64,000 bases of DNA, taken from NCBI RefSeq assembly GCF_030814815.1, contig NZ_JAUSVR010000002.1, positions 467,349 through 531,348 of the forward strand. Direction: 5' to 3'. The notes below the pieces were generated by a model that saw only the letters and a list, made by a program, of their open reading frames with translations, made no database searches and had not been told where the DNA came from. Every line of letters begins with the position of its first letter. The first letter of the stretch is position 1. Below, piece after piece: positions 17,461-28,301 of this stretch. Source of the DNA: Ancylobacter amanitiformis. Its GTDB lineage: Bacteria; Pseudomonadota; Alphaproteobacteria; Rhizobiales; Xanthobacteraceae. The position numbers were made by a program, and so were the translations under genes.

Positions 17461-18606
17461 TCAGCGCCGCCCCGCATGGTCGATGCCGAGCGCCACCAGC
17501 CCGGCCACCAGCCCCCAGAAGGCGGAACCGATGCCGAGCAGCGAGACCCCCGAGGCCGTCACCGCCAGCGTCAGCACGGCCGGAAAGCGGCGCGGCGCAT
17601 CGGCCATCGCCGTGCCCAGCGCATTCACCAGCGGCCCCAGCAGGGCGAGGCCGGCGAAGGTGGCCACCAGCCCCGGCGGCAGCGCGGCGATCAGCGCCAC
17701 TACCGAGGCGCCGCCCGCCGCCAGCACCAGATAGGACAGCGCGTAGAAACTCGTCGCCGGCCAGCGTTTTGCCGGGTCGGGGTGGGTGTCCGGGCCGGTG
17801 CAGATCGAGGCGGTGATGGCGGCGAGGTTGGAGGTGAGCGAGCCGATCGGCGCCGTCACCAGCGAGGCGATGGCCGTCACCGCGAGGATCGAGGGCGCCG
17901 GCGGCTTGTAGCCGGCCGCCTGCAACACCGCGAAGCCGGGCAGGTTCTGCGAGGCCATGGTGACGACATAGAGCGGCAGGCCGATGCCGATCAGCGCCTG
18001 CAGTTCGAAGCGCGGCATCACCCATTCGACGGTCGGCAGCGGGATGCCGGCGGGCAGGGGGCCGACCCGCCCGAGGAAGAAGGCCAGCGCGATGCCGATC
18101 ACCAGCACCGCCAGCACCGCGCCGAACGGGCTGATGCGCCGCGCGACGAGGAAGAGCAGGACGAGTGGCAGCACCAGCAGCGGATCGACCTGCCCCGCGG
18201 TGAATACTGCCGTGCAGAAGCGGAACAGCACGCCCGCCAGCATGGCGGCGGCGATGGCGACCGGCAGCCGCTGCACCAGCGCGCCGAGCGGCTTCACCGC
18301 CGCCGTGACGAGCAGCAGCACGCCGGCCAGCAGGAAGGCGCCCACCGCCGTTTCGATGACCAGCCCGTGCGAGCCGGCGATCAGCGCCGCGCCCGGCGTC
18401 GACCACGCGGTGATGATCGGCATGCGGTGGCGCCAGCCGAGGAAGGCCGAACTCGCCGCCATCGACAGGCACAGCCCGATGACCGCCGAGGAGGTCTGCG
18501 CCGGTGTGGCGCCGACCGCCTGCGACGCCGCGACGATGAGGGCAAGAGTGCCGCCAAAGCCCACGAGGGCGGCGACGACGGCGGAGGTGATGACGGAAGA
18601 GCGCAT
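17461..18606 (-). CDS. BenE-family benzoate/H+ symporter-like transporter
   Basis: A 381-residue integral membrane protein with about 11-12 hydrophobic segments, matching the BenE family of proton-coupled aromatic-acid transporters. Recognisable blocks are GWRHRMPIITAWSTPGAALI, TMASQNLPGFAVLQAAGY and ITASICTGPDTHPDP. No benzoate catabolic genes are nearby, so the actual substrate is uncertain. I start at the ATG ending at 18606; the frame stays open upstream through a 15-bp tandem array that would add (DPAKR)3 in frame, but a GGGAGG-like site is not placed for that longer start. The gene is downstream of a methyltransferase gene on the same strand. Confidence 0.87.
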   Translation of the reverse strand: MRSSVITSAVVAALVGFGGTLALIVAASQAVGATPAQTSSAVIGLCLSMAASSAFLGWRHRMPIITAWSTPGAALIAGSHGLVIETAVGAFLLAGVLLLVTAAVKPLGALVQRLPVAIAAAMLAGVLFRFCTAVFTAGQVDPLLVLPLVLLFLVARRISPFGAVLAVLVIGIALAFFLGRVGPLPAGIPLPTVEWVMPRFELQALIGIGLPLYVVTMASQNLPGFAVLQAAGYKPPAPSILAVTAIASLVTAPIGSLTSNLAAITASICTGPDTHPDPAKRWPATSFYALSYLVLAAGGASVVALIAALPPGLVATFAGLALLGPLVNALGTAMADAPRRFPAVLTLAVTASGVSLLGIGSAFWGLVAGLVALGIDHAGRR

Positions 18607-18610
18607 GGGA

Positions 18611-18662
18611 GGGTCACGCTTGGCAGGGTCACGCTTGGCAGGGTCGCGCTTGGCAGGATCAC
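18611..18662. repeat. 15-bp tandem repeat at the BenE gene start
   Basis: Unit GGGTCACGCTTGGCA at 18611-18625 and 18626-18640, GGGTCGCGCTTGGCA at 18641-18655, and a partial GGATCAC. It begins four bases upstream of the BenE start codon on the minus strand, so it occupies the leader of that gene. Confidence 0.9.
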
Positions 18663-18726
18663 AGGGCCGGCAGATCAGGACACCGCCTTGTGCCACGCCA
18701 GCCTGTGTTTCGCTATGGCCCGCGCG

Positions 18727-19506
18727 TCACGCTCCCTCGTACGCGGGCCCGGGATCTGCCCGCCCGCCGGCCGCGAGATGGCCCAGCGCAATGATCTCGG
18801 GAGCCGTCTCGGTGAAGGGGCGCCCCGTCCAGTCGCCGAGCCAGCGCTCGACCGCGAGGCCCGCCTCCGCCAATCGTCCGGCGAGTTCCGCCCGCTCGGT
18901 GAAGCGGATGCGGCTGGAGGCGCTCAATTCGCGGCCATCGGCGAGGCGATAGAAGGTCTGGTAGGTGACGATGCCGCTCGCGGCCGCGTGCTCGGCCGCG
19001 TTCCACGCCTCGACCGCGCCGTGCTGCGGATGGTCGATCCGGCGCCGGGAATTGTGCGGCTGCCACTCCTCCCATTCCCGGCAGGCCGGGTTCCGGCTGT
19101 CGAAGATGAAGCGTCCGCCGGGGGCCAGATGGCGGGCAATGGCGGCGAGCGCGGCGCGCTGGTCGTGCGCGTCGAGGAAAACCTGGAAGGCATGGCCGGT
19201 CATCACGATGAGATCGAAGCGCCGGCCGAGATCGAGATGGCGGGCATCCGCCTCGATCCATTCGACGCTCTCGCCGCCGGGCCGGGCGCGCGCCACATCC
19301 AGCATGGCGCGCGCGGGATCGACGCCGACCCGCACGGGCGCAGCGATCCCCGCGAGGAAGGCGCCGGTACCGCAGCCCAGATCGAGCACCGAGCCGACGC
19401 CGCGGGCAAGGGCGGCGCAACAGGCGCGATCCTCGCCCCAATCGTTCTCGGCGTCATAGAACGCGACCAGCGCCGCATCGGTGTAGAGCGGGTCCTGCTG
19501 CTGCAT
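18727..19506 (-). CDS. Class I SAM-dependent methyltransferase
   Basis: A 259-residue Rossmann-fold methyltransferase. Motif I is VLDLGCGTGAFLAG near residue 40, then VGVDPARAMLDVAR (motif II), DARHLDLGRRFDLIVMTGHAFQ (motif III) and a later LAPGGRFIFDSRNP. The family treats small molecules, but the substrate is not evident. The last 60 residues hold a W-rich stretch, VERWLGDWTGRPF. Start at 19506 (MQQQDPLYTDAALVAFYD) follows a GGAAGACA site. Neighbours give no pathway context. Confidence 0.85.
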   Translation of the reverse strand: MQQQDPLYTDAALVAFYDAENDWGEDRACCAALARGVGSVLDLGCGTGAFLAGIAAPVRVGVDPARAMLDVARARPGGESVEWIEADARHLDLGRRFDLIVMTGHAFQVFLDAHDQRAALAAIARHLAPGGRFIFDSRNPACREWEEWQPHNSRRRIDHPQHGAVEAWNAAEHAAASGIVTYQTFYRLADGRELSASSRIRFTERAELAGRLAEAGLAVERWLGDWTGRPFTETAPEIIALGHLAAGGRADPGPAYEGA

Positions 19507-19710
19507 GTTGTCTTCCTCCGCGCGGAGGGCGAAGGGGAGGTCGCGGCGGCCGCGATGTCAATCGCCGCAGGGCGCGCGCGGCCATGTTGCTTTTTGCGGA
19601 TGCCGAAGCGGCAGTTCGGCCGTTGAATTGCGGGGAGATGCAATCGCCCCGCCAGAATTTTCCTGTATCTATGGATGCGTGACGCGGATGGTTCGCGCGA
19701 AGAGGTTTGG

Positions 19711-20832
19711 ATGGCCTGGCACAAGCAGGTGACGTTCTGGGTGGTGATGCTGGCGGTGTTCGTCGCGGCATCCTGGCTGCTGTCGAGCGTGCTGCTGCCG
19801 TTCGTCGCCGGCCTCGCGCTGGCCTATTTCCTCAACCCGGTCACGTCGCGGCTGGAAGGCTGGGGCGTCAGCCGGCTGGTCGCCGCGCTGGCCACGATCA
19901 GCTTCACCCTGCTGATAGGCATCCTCCTGATGCTGCTGGTGGTGCCGATCTTCGGCTCCCAGCTTGCCGCCTTCATCCAGCGGCTGCCGGAATATATCGT
20001 CAAGCTGCAGCATCTGATGACTGGCGAGCGGGCGGAATGGCTGCGCGACTTTGTCGGTGATCGCATGCCCTCCATCCAGCAGGGGCTGGGCGACCTCGTC
20101 TCGCAGGGCGCGGCCTACATGCTGACCCTGATCCAGGGGCTGTGGACCGGCGGGCAGGCGCTGATCTCGCTGTTCTCGCTGCTGGTCATCACGCCGGTGG
20201 TGGCCTTCTACATCCTGAACGACTGGAACCACATGGTGGTGAAGGTCGATTCCTGGGTGCCGCTCAAGCACCGCGAGGTGGTGCGCGGCCTCGCCCGGCA
20301 GATGGACCAGGCCATTTCCGGCTTCGTGCGCGGCCAGTCGATGGTGTGCGTCATCCTCGGCAGCTTCTACGCCATCGGCCTCACCATGACCGGGCTGAAT
20401 TTCGGCTTCGTCATCGGCTTTGTCTCCGGCATCATCACCTTCATTCCCTATGTCGGCTCGCTCACCGGGCTGGTGCTGGCGGGCGGCGTCGCCATCGTGC
20501 AGTTCTTCCCGGACTACTCGATGATCGGGCTGGTGATCGGCATCTTCGTTCTCGGCCAGTTCCTCGAAGGCTACGTGCTCTCGCCCAAGCTGGTGGGCGA
20601 GAGCGTCGGCCTGCACCCGGTCTGGCTCATGTTCGCCCTGCTCGCCTTCGGCTATCTCCTGGGCTTCCTCGGCCTGCTGCTGGCCGTGCCGCTGGCCGCC
20701 GCCGGCGGGGTGCTGGTGCGCTTCGCCATCGACCAGTATCTCGAAAGTCCGCTCTATACCGGCGAGCCGGAACAACCCGTAGCGGTTCCGCCGCCGCAGG
20801 TGCCGGCCGTGCCGTCCCGGCAGCTTCGCTGA
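19711..20832 (+). CDS. AI-2E/PerM-family membrane transporter
   Basis: A 373-residue protein of the AI-2E transporter (PerM) family with about eight membrane segments. The conserved VVAFYILNDWNHM and the glycine- and proline-rich core GFVIGFVSGIITFIPYVGSLTG are typical. The family name comes from the autoinducer-2 exporter TqsA, but most members, including this one, have other or unknown cargo. I chose ATG 19711 (MAWHKQVTF) because GAAGAGG precedes it; the frame starts at 19675. The gene leads the plus-strand run to hdaA, ppk1 and ppx. Confidence 0.88.
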   Translation: MAWHKQVTFWVVMLAVFVAASWLLSSVLLPFVAGLALAYFLNPVTSRLEGWGVSRLVAALATISFTLLIGILLMLLVVPIFGSQLAAFIQRLPEYIVKLQHLMTGERAEWLRDFVGDRMPSIQQGLGDLVSQGAAYMLTLIQGLWTGGQALISLFSLLVITPVVAFYILNDWNHMVVKVDSWVPLKHREVVRGLARQMDQAISGFVRGQSMVCVILGSFYAIGLTMTGLNFGFVIGFVSGIITFIPYVGSLTGLVLAGGVAIVQFFPDYSMIGLVIGIFVLGQFLEGYVLSPKLVGESVGLHPVWLMFALLAFGYLLGFLGLLLAVPLAAAGGVLVRFAIDQYLESPLYTGEPEQPVAVPPPQVPAVPSRQLR

Positions 20833-20857
20833 AGCTGCGCTGAAAGGTTCGCCGAGC

Positions 20858-21640
20858 ATGCCCGCCCCTTCTGCAGCCAAGGTTGCAGCGCCGTCTGCGC
20901 CGCTCTCCGCCGTCGCCCCCGAGGCGCGCCAGCTTGCCCTCGACCTGCCGCATCACGACAGCCGCGCGCGCGACGATTTTCTGCCCGGCCCGGCCAATGA
21001 GGCCGCGCTGGCGCTCATCGATGCCTGGCCGCGCTGGCCCGCGCCGGTTGTGGCGCTGGTCGGCCCGGAAGGTTCGGGAAAATCTCATCTCGCCGCCCTG
21101 TTCGCGCAGGCGAGCGGGGCGAGCGTGGTCGAGGCCCGCGCGCTCGACATTGCCGCGCTGCCGGGCCTGCTCGCGGGTGGCGCGCTGGTGGTGGAGGATC
21201 TCGGCGAGGGCGCGGTGCCGGAAGCCGCGCTGTTCCATCTGCTCAACCTCGCCGCCGAGCAGCGCGCGCATGTGCTTGTCACCGCGCGCCGTTCGCCGGC
21301 CGCGCTGGCTGAGCATTGCGCCGTCCGCGACCTTGGTTCGCGCCTGCGGGCCATGCCCGCCGTCGCGCTCGGCGCGCCGGACGATGCGCTGCTCGCGGTG
21401 GTGGCGCTGAAGCTGTTTGCCGACCGGCAGATCGTGCCCGACGAAGGGCTGCTGAGCTATCTCCTGCCACGGGTCGAGCGCTCGATCGCCGCGCTGCGCG
21501 AGGTCATCGCGGCTTTGGACCGCGAGGCGCTGGCGCGCAAGCGGCCCTTGACGCGGACGCTCGCTTCCGAGCTCCTGCGGGCCCGAGAGGAAGCGGCAAG
21601 CGGTCCGCTCGATTCGCCCCGCGACCACTCGGCAAGTTAA
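20858..21640 (+). CDS. hdaA: DnaA-related regulator HdaA
   Basis: A 260-residue DnaA AAA+ domain protein without the DNA-binding domain IV, the plan of Hda/HdaA, which stimulates ATP hydrolysis by DnaA after replication starts. The N-terminal RQLALDLP is a beta-clamp binding motif, expected for Hda. Walker A reads GPEGSGKSH; the Walker B region is ALVVEDLGEG, and the sensor-like RSIAALREVIAALDREAL is at the C-terminus. It carries a longer Ala/Pro N-terminal leader than the enteric protein. It lies 25 bases after the PerM-type gene and 8 bases before ppk1, the order usual in Rhizobiales. Confidence 0.9.
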   Translation: MPAPSAAKVAAPSAPLSAVAPEARQLALDLPHHDSRARDDFLPGPANEAALALIDAWPRWPAPVVALVGPEGSGKSHLAALFAQASGASVVEARALDIAALPGLLAGGALVVEDLGEGAVPEAALFHLLNLAAEQRAHVLVTARRSPAALAEHCAVRDLGSRLRAMPAVALGAPDDALLAVVALKLFADRQIVPDEGLLSYLLPRVERSIAALREVIAALDREALARKRPLTRTLASELLRAREEAASGPLDSPRDHSAS

Positions 21641-21648
21641 GGTAATTC

Positions 21649-23949
<2,301 letters not shown>

Positions 23950-23952
23950 AGC

Positions 23953-25467
23953 ATGAATGATGTTTCCCACGAGGCCCATATGGGCCTCGTTTCCGGCGCG
24001 CCGATCGCCGTCATCGATATCGGCTCGAACTCGGTCCGCCTTGTCGTCTATGAGCGCCTGTCGCGCAGCCCGACGCCGATCTTCAACGAGAAGGCGTCCT
24101 GTGGGCTGGGTCGCGAAGTGGCGACCACCGGGCGGCTGAACCCGGATGCGGTGGCCAAGGCGCTGTCGACGCTCAAGCGCTTCCGCGTTCTGTGCGATCG
24201 GATGGGTGTCGGCCGGCTGTTCGTGCTGGCCACGGCCGCCGCACGCGATGCCGCCAACGGCCCGGAATTCGTCGCCGCCTGCGCGGACATCTGCCGCACC
24301 GAGGTCGGCCTGCTCTCCGGCAAGCGCGAGGCGCAGCTTTCCGCGCTCGGCGTGCTCTCGGGCGTGCACCATGCCAATGGCGTGGTGGGCGATCTGGGCG
24401 GGGGCTCGCTGGAGCTTGCCGACCTGCACGGTCAGCGCATCGGCTCCGGCGTCACCTTCCCGCTCGGCGGCCTCGCCCTGCAGGACACGTCCGGCCGCTC
24501 GCTGAAGAAGGCCGCCAAGATCGTCAAGGATGCGCTCGCCAGGGAGACGCATCTCGAACATCTCAAGGGCCGCACCTTCTACGCGGTCGGGGGTACCTGG
24601 CGCGCGCTGGCGCGCCTGCACATGTTCCAGCGCGGCTATCCGCTGCATGTGATGCACGGCTACATCATTCCCGCCAGGGAGGCGCTGGAATTCGTGCGCC
24701 TGGTGCAGCGCGTGCCGGTCGATACGCTGTCGCGCATCGAGACGGTGGCGGAGGGCCGCCGGCAGTTGCTCGCCTATGGCGCGCTGGTGCTGGAGCAGAT
24801 CCTGCGCGTCGGCAAGCCCGCCAATGTCTTCATCTCGGCGCAGGGCGTGCGCGAGGGCCTGCTCTACGAATTGCTCGACGAGGAGGAGCGGGTGATCGAT
24901 CCGCTCGTCGCCGCCACGGCCGAACTCAACGAGGTGCGCTCGCGCTCGCCGAAGCACGGCTGGGAACTGGTGGAGTGGACCGACCGCTTCATGGCCTCCA
25001 GCGGCATCGACGAGGGCGTGGAGGAAAAGCGCCTGCGTCACGCCGCCTGCCTGCTGTCGGATATCAGCTGGCGGGCGCATCCCGATTATCGCGGCGAGCA
25101 GAGCCTCAATCTCATCACCCACGCGGCGTTTATCGGGGTGGATCATCCCGGGCGGGCATTCCTCGGCCTCGCCATCTATTACCGCCATGTCGGCCTGATC
25201 GACGAGGACCTTTCCCCGCGCATCCGCGAGCTGGTTTCCGCGCGCATCCTCGACCGCGCGCGCATCCTCGGCGCGGCGCTGCGGGTGGGCTACATCCTCT
25301 CTGCGGCAATGCCGGGCACCTTGCCCACGGCGCCGCTGGCGGTGGATCACGGCAAGCTGGTGCTGAAGCTGCAGGGCGACCTCGCCCCGCTCGGCGGCGA
25401 GCGCGTGGCCAACCGCCTGCGCACGCTCGCCCGGCTGATCGGCCGCGAGCCGCTCATCGTCACCTAG
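23953..25467 (+). CDS. ppx: Exopolyphosphatase / GppA-family phosphatase
   Basis: Removes terminal phosphate from polyphosphate, and in related proteins converts pppGpp to ppGpp. 504 residues. ASKHA ATPase-like fold motifs are visible: AVIDIGSNSVRLVVYE near residue 20 and VVGDLGGGSLELADL near residue 145. The C-terminal HD-like helical domain contains RHAACLLSDISWRAHPDYRG. It starts three bases after ppk1. Convergent with rnd, nine bases between stops. Whether it prefers polyphosphate or pppGpp cannot be told from sequence. Confidence 0.95.
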   Translation: MNDVSHEAHMGLVSGAPIAVIDIGSNSVRLVVYERLSRSPTPIFNEKASCGLGREVATTGRLNPDAVAKALSTLKRFRVLCDRMGVGRLFVLATAAARDAANGPEFVAACADICRTEVGLLSGKREAQLSALGVLSGVHHANGVVGDLGGGSLELADLHGQRIGSGVTFPLGGLALQDTSGRSLKKAAKIVKDALARETHLEHLKGRTFYAVGGTWRALARLHMFQRGYPLHVMHGYIIPAREALEFVRLVQRVPVDTLSRIETVAEGRRQLLAYGALVLEQILRVGKPANVFISAQGVREGLLYELLDEEERVIDPLVAATAELNEVRSRSPKHGWELVEWTDRFMASSGIDEGVEEKRLRHAACLLSDISWRAHPDYRGEQSLNLITHAAFIGVDHPGRAFLGLAIYYRHVGLIDEDLSPRIRELVSARILDRARILGAALRVGYILSAAMPGTLPTAPLAVDHGKLVLKLQGDLAPLGGERVANRLRTLARLIGREPLIVT

Positions 25468-25476
25468 AAGCGGCGA

Positions 25477-26637
25477 TCACTCGGTCGCCGTCCGCTCCAG
25501 CGCGATCACCCGGCCGCGCTGCATGGCGAGGGCGAGGCGGCCGGCTTTCAGGGCCAGCGCCCGCTCGCCGAACAGCTCGCGCCGCCAGCCGTGCAAAGCC
25601 GGCACGTCCGGCTCGTCATCGGAGGCGATCATTTCGAGGTCGTCCATGGTGGCGATGACCTTGGCGGCAACGCCATGCTGCTCCGATGTCATGCGCAGCA
25701 GAACCTTCAGCAGTTCGACCGTCGCCGAGGCGCCGTTGGAGAGCGGCTTGTCGCGCTCGATGCGCGGCAATGTCTTGGGGTCGAGCGCGAGCCCGGCCTT
25801 GACCGCCTCGATGATCTGCTCGCCTACGCGGGAGCGCTCGAACCCCTTGGGCATCGAGCGCAACTGGCCGAGCCGTTCGATCGTGGTCGGGTGCTGCGAG
25901 ATGATCTCGGCGATCACGTCGTCCTTGAGAATGCGCGAGCGCGGAATGTCGCGCGACTGCGCCTCCTGCTCGCGCCACGCGGCGACCGACATCAGCACGG
26001 CGAGGTCCTTGGGCTTGCGCGCGCGCGAGCGCAGGCGCTCCCAGGCCCGGCCGGGCTCCTGCCGGTAGGTGTCGGGCGAGGTCAGCACCGCCATTTCCTC
26101 GCCCACCCAGTCGGCGCGCCCGCGCTTGGTGAGGTCGGCATCGAGCTTGAGGAACACGTCGCGCAGATGCGTGACGTCGGCTTCGGCATAGGCGATCTGG
26201 GCGGCGGAGAGGGGACGGCGCGACCAGTCGGTGAAGCGCAGCGACTTGTCGAGCAACTGGCCGGTGAGGCGCTGCACCAGCTGGTCATAGGAGATGGAAT
26301 CGCCATGGCCGAGCACCATGGCAGCGACCTGCGTGTCGAAGACCGGACGCGGGATGATGCCGGCGAGGTGCCAGACGATCTCGATGTCCTGCCGGCCGGC
26401 ATGGAACACCTTCAGCACCTGTTCATTCGCCATGAGGGCGAAGAACGGGGCAAGGTCCAGCCCGTCGGCAATGGCGTCGATCACGATCGCCTCGTCCGGG
26501 CTGGCGATCTGCACGACGCAGAGTTTCGGCCAGAACGTGGTCTCGCGCAGAAATTCCGTGTCGACGGTGATGAAGCGATGGCGGGCGAGCCGCTCGCAAG
26601 CCGCAATAAGGGCGTCAGTTGTCGTGATCATGTTCAT
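25477..26637 (-). CDS. rnd: Ribonuclease D
   Basis: 3'-5' exoribonuclease of the DEDD family involved in tRNA 3' processing. 386 residues from the chosen start. The four acidic active-site blocks appear: [10 protein letters not shown] near the N-terminus, [14 protein letters not shown], and [17 protein letters not shown]. An HRDC domain follows ([16 protein letters not shown]), then a second helical domain. I chose the ATG at 26637 ([10 protein letters not shown]); 26631 is equally possible, and the frame is open to 26703. Divergent from the DUF992 gene. Confidence 0.95.
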   Translation of the reverse strand: MNMITTTDALIAACERLARHRFITVDTEFLRETTFWPKLCVVQIASPDEAIVIDAIADGLDLAPFFALMANEQVLKVFHAGRQDIEIVWHLAGIIPRPVFDTQVAAMVLGHGDSISYDQLVQRLTGQLLDKSLRFTDWSRRPLSAAQIAYAEADVTHLRDVFLKLDADLTKRGRADWVGEEMAVLTSPDTYRQEPGRAWERLRSRARKPKDLAVLMSVAAWREQEAQSRDIPRSRILKDDVIAEIISQHPTTIERLGQLRSMPKGFERSRVGEQIIEAVKAGLALDPKTLPRIERDKPLSNGASATVELLKVLLRMTSEQHGVAAKVIATMDDLEMIASDDEPDVPALHGWRRELFGERALALKAGRLALAMQRGRVIALERTATE

Positions 26638-26801
26638 GTCCGACGTTTCATAACGGAGTCGGAGCCGCGAGACGACACAGAATCGTGACGCAATTTGCAG
26701 CAAGCGTTACCCCTGTGTCGTCACGGTCGCGGTGTGATTCGCCCGGACCGGATGGACGGCAGGATTTGCTCGGCCGGCGTGGCCGGCCATAAGGGGGTTT
26801 C

Positions 26802-27275
26802 ATGAAGAACACGCTCTTCGCGATCGCGGCCATCGCTCTTGCCGGCTCGGCTTCGCAGGCCGGCGCGGCCGATCGGTTCAATGCCGGCGTTCTCGTGTGC
26901 AATGCCGGGTCGAGCATCGGCATGATCGTCGAATCCAAGCAGGAACTCGCCTGCACCTTCACGCCTTCCGACAATTCGGCGGTGCAGCACTATGCCGGCA
27001 CCATCACCACCATCGGCATCGATCTCGGCGTGACCGGCAGCGGCGTGATGACCTGGGGCGTGCTCGCCGTGACCAAGGATCCGGTGGTGGCTGGCGCGCT
27101 GGCGGGCCCTTATGGCGGCGTCACCGGCAATGTCGCCGTCGGCGTCGGGGTGGGTGCCAACGTGCTGGTCGGCAATTCCAACTCCTTCGCGTTGAATCCG
27201 ATCTCGGTCGAGGGCAATGTGGGTGCCTCGCTCGCGCTCGGCGTCGCCGGCCTGACGCTGGTGTCCAAGCCGTGA
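26802..27275 (+). CDS. DUF992-family exported protein
   Basis: A 157-residue protein with a clear signal peptide (MKNTLFAIAAIALAGSASQAGAA). The mature part is glycine- and valine-rich, with VLVCNAGSSIGMIVESKQEL at the start, holding one of the two Cys (the other in LACTFTPS), and GPYGGVTGNVAVGVGVGANVL, matching DUF992, a Rhizobiales periplasmic or outer-membrane family without known function. GGGGGTTTC lies before ATG 26802. It ends just ahead of two strong hairpins and the MgtC-type gene. Confidence 0.88.
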   Translation: MKNTLFAIAAIALAGSASQAGAADRFNAGVLVCNAGSSIGMIVESKQELACTFTPSDNSAVQHYAGTITTIGIDLGVTGSGVMTWGVLAVTKDPVVAGALAGPYGGVTGNVAVGVGVGANVLVGNSNSFALNPISVEGNVGASLALGVAGLTLVSKP

Positions 27276-27284
27276 TGTAGAGAC

Positions 27285-27304
27285 GGTCCCCCGCGCGGGG
27301 GACC
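27285..27304. promoter_or_regulatory. Perfect 20-bp palindrome after DUF992 gene
   Basis: GGTCCCCCGC followed by its reverse complement GCGGGGGACC, ten bases after the DUF992 stop. No T tract follows. It would fold as a tight hairpin or serve as a protein site; it is the first of two hairpins before the MgtC-type gene. Confidence 0.5.
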
Positions 27305-27312
27305 GGGAGTGA

Positions 27313-27337
27313 CGGCCCGGTCCTTCTGGCCGGGCCG
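27313..27337 (+). promoter_or_regulatory. Second hairpin in MgtC leader
   Basis: CGGCCCGG, loop TCCTTCTGG, CCGGGCCG: a perfect 8-bp stem ending 19 bases before the MgtC-type start. No T tract. Confidence 0.5.
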
Positions 27338-27356
27338 CATCCATCGGGGGATGCGC

Positions 27357-28130
27357 ATGTTCTCGCTTGCCATTCCCTCGTTGGCCATTCCCTCGTTGGC
27401 CATTCCCTCGCTTGCCAGTCCCGCGCTTGCGATCGGCCATGACGGACTGTCGATCGCGCCGAGCCTGCTGCTGGCGGTGGCGCTCGGGGCGCTGGTCGGG
27501 CTTGAGCGGCAGTTTCGCCAGCGCTTCGTCGGGCTCACCACCCATGCGCTGGTCGCCCTCGGGGCGGCGGCCTTCAGTTCGCTCGCCCTCCTCATCGGCG
27601 ATGGGCCCGAGTTGCGCATGGGCGCGCAGATCGTCACCGGCATCGGCTTTCTCGGCGCCGGCCTCATCATGCGCGATGGGCTCAGCGTGCGCGGCCTGTC
27701 CAGCGCGGCCACGGTGTGGGCGACGGGGGCGATCGGCACGCTGGCGGGATACGGCCAGCCGATCGCGGCGATCGAGACCGCCGGCCTCGTCATCGCCATC
27801 AATCTGGTGCTGCCACGGTTGGGCGGCATGCTGGAGCGCTTCGCCCCGCAGCGCGAAGAGGTGGAGCGCTTCTATGTGATCGAACTGAAATGCGCCGCGC
27901 AGGACGAGGCCGATATCCGCGCCCGCCTGCTTGCGGCGATGCAGGTTCATGAGCTGCGCCTGCACGCGCTGGAGAGCCACGCCCTTGCCGCCAGCGGCTC
28001 CGTGGAGGTGGAGGCGATCGTCTATTGCGCGCGGGAGGAGGACGAGCTGGTGGAGCGGCTGGTGGGCGAACTCAGCGCCTCGCCGCAGATCTTCGCCGCG
28101 AAATGGACATCGACCGCGCCGCCGGAATAG
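27357..28130 (+). CDS. MgtC/SapB-family membrane protein
   Basis: A 257-residue MgtC/SapB family protein. The membrane domain holds ALGALVGLERQFRQR (the family's GxErE-type region), AQIVTGIGFLGAGLIMRDGLSVRGLSSAATVW, and a cytoplasmic ACT-like C-terminal half. The family is linked to growth at low magnesium and to inhibition of F-type ATPase. I start at ATG 27357, six bases after GGGG. The first 23 residues are made of a five-residue repeat, LAIPS, encoded by a 15-bp tandem array, then SLASPALAIGHDG. Two hairpins sit in the 82-base gap to the DUF992 gene, so some leader control is possible. Confidence 0.88.
   Translation: MFSLAIPSLAIPSLAIPSLASPALAIGHDGLSIAPSLLLAVALGALVGLERQFRQRFVGLTTHALVALGAAAFSSLALLIGDGPELRMGAQIVTGIGFLGAGLIMRDGLSVRGLSSAATVWATGAIGTLAGYGQPIAAIETAGLVIAINLVLPRLGGMLERFAPQREEVERFYVIELKCAAQDEADIRARLLAAMQVHELRLHALESHALAASGSVEVEAIVYCAREEDELVERLVGELSASPQIFAAKWTSTAPPE
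27363..27437. repeat. 15-bp tandem repeat in the MgtC N-terminus
   Basis: Four units of about TCG-TTGGCCATTCCC (27363-27377, 27378-27392, 27393-27407, 27408-27422; units 2 and 3 identical, outer two slightly diverged) plus a degenerate fifth. In frame it encodes SLAIP repeated, forming a hydrophobic N-terminal segment. Confidence 0.9.
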
Positions 28131-28164
28131 TCCGCATGCCCCGTCCGGGACGCGGGGGCATTGC

Positions 28165-28200
28165 CGCTTGGATCGACGCTTGGACAGACGCTTGGACATT
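28165..28200. repeat. 12-bp tandem repeat, three copies
   Basis: CGCTTGGATCGA, CGCTTGGACAGA, CGCTTGGACATT: three adjacent 12-bp units in the gap between the MgtC-type gene and aspS. A TTGACA immediately overlaps the end (28199-28204) and could be a -35 element for aspS. Confidence 0.85.
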
Positions 28201-28301
28201 GACAAAACGCCTGCCTGCATGCACCCCTCCGCGCGCCCCGCGAGAGGGGTGTTGACCTTTGACGGCCCGGCAAGGGCCGGAAGCAGCCTCGGGAATAAGC
28301 C

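Noticed and set aside
28226..28300. SRP RNA-like sequence before aspS
   Set aside because: GGCCGGAAGCAGCC recalls the SRP RNA tip, but the conserved GGUCAGG side and the long flanking stem are missing.
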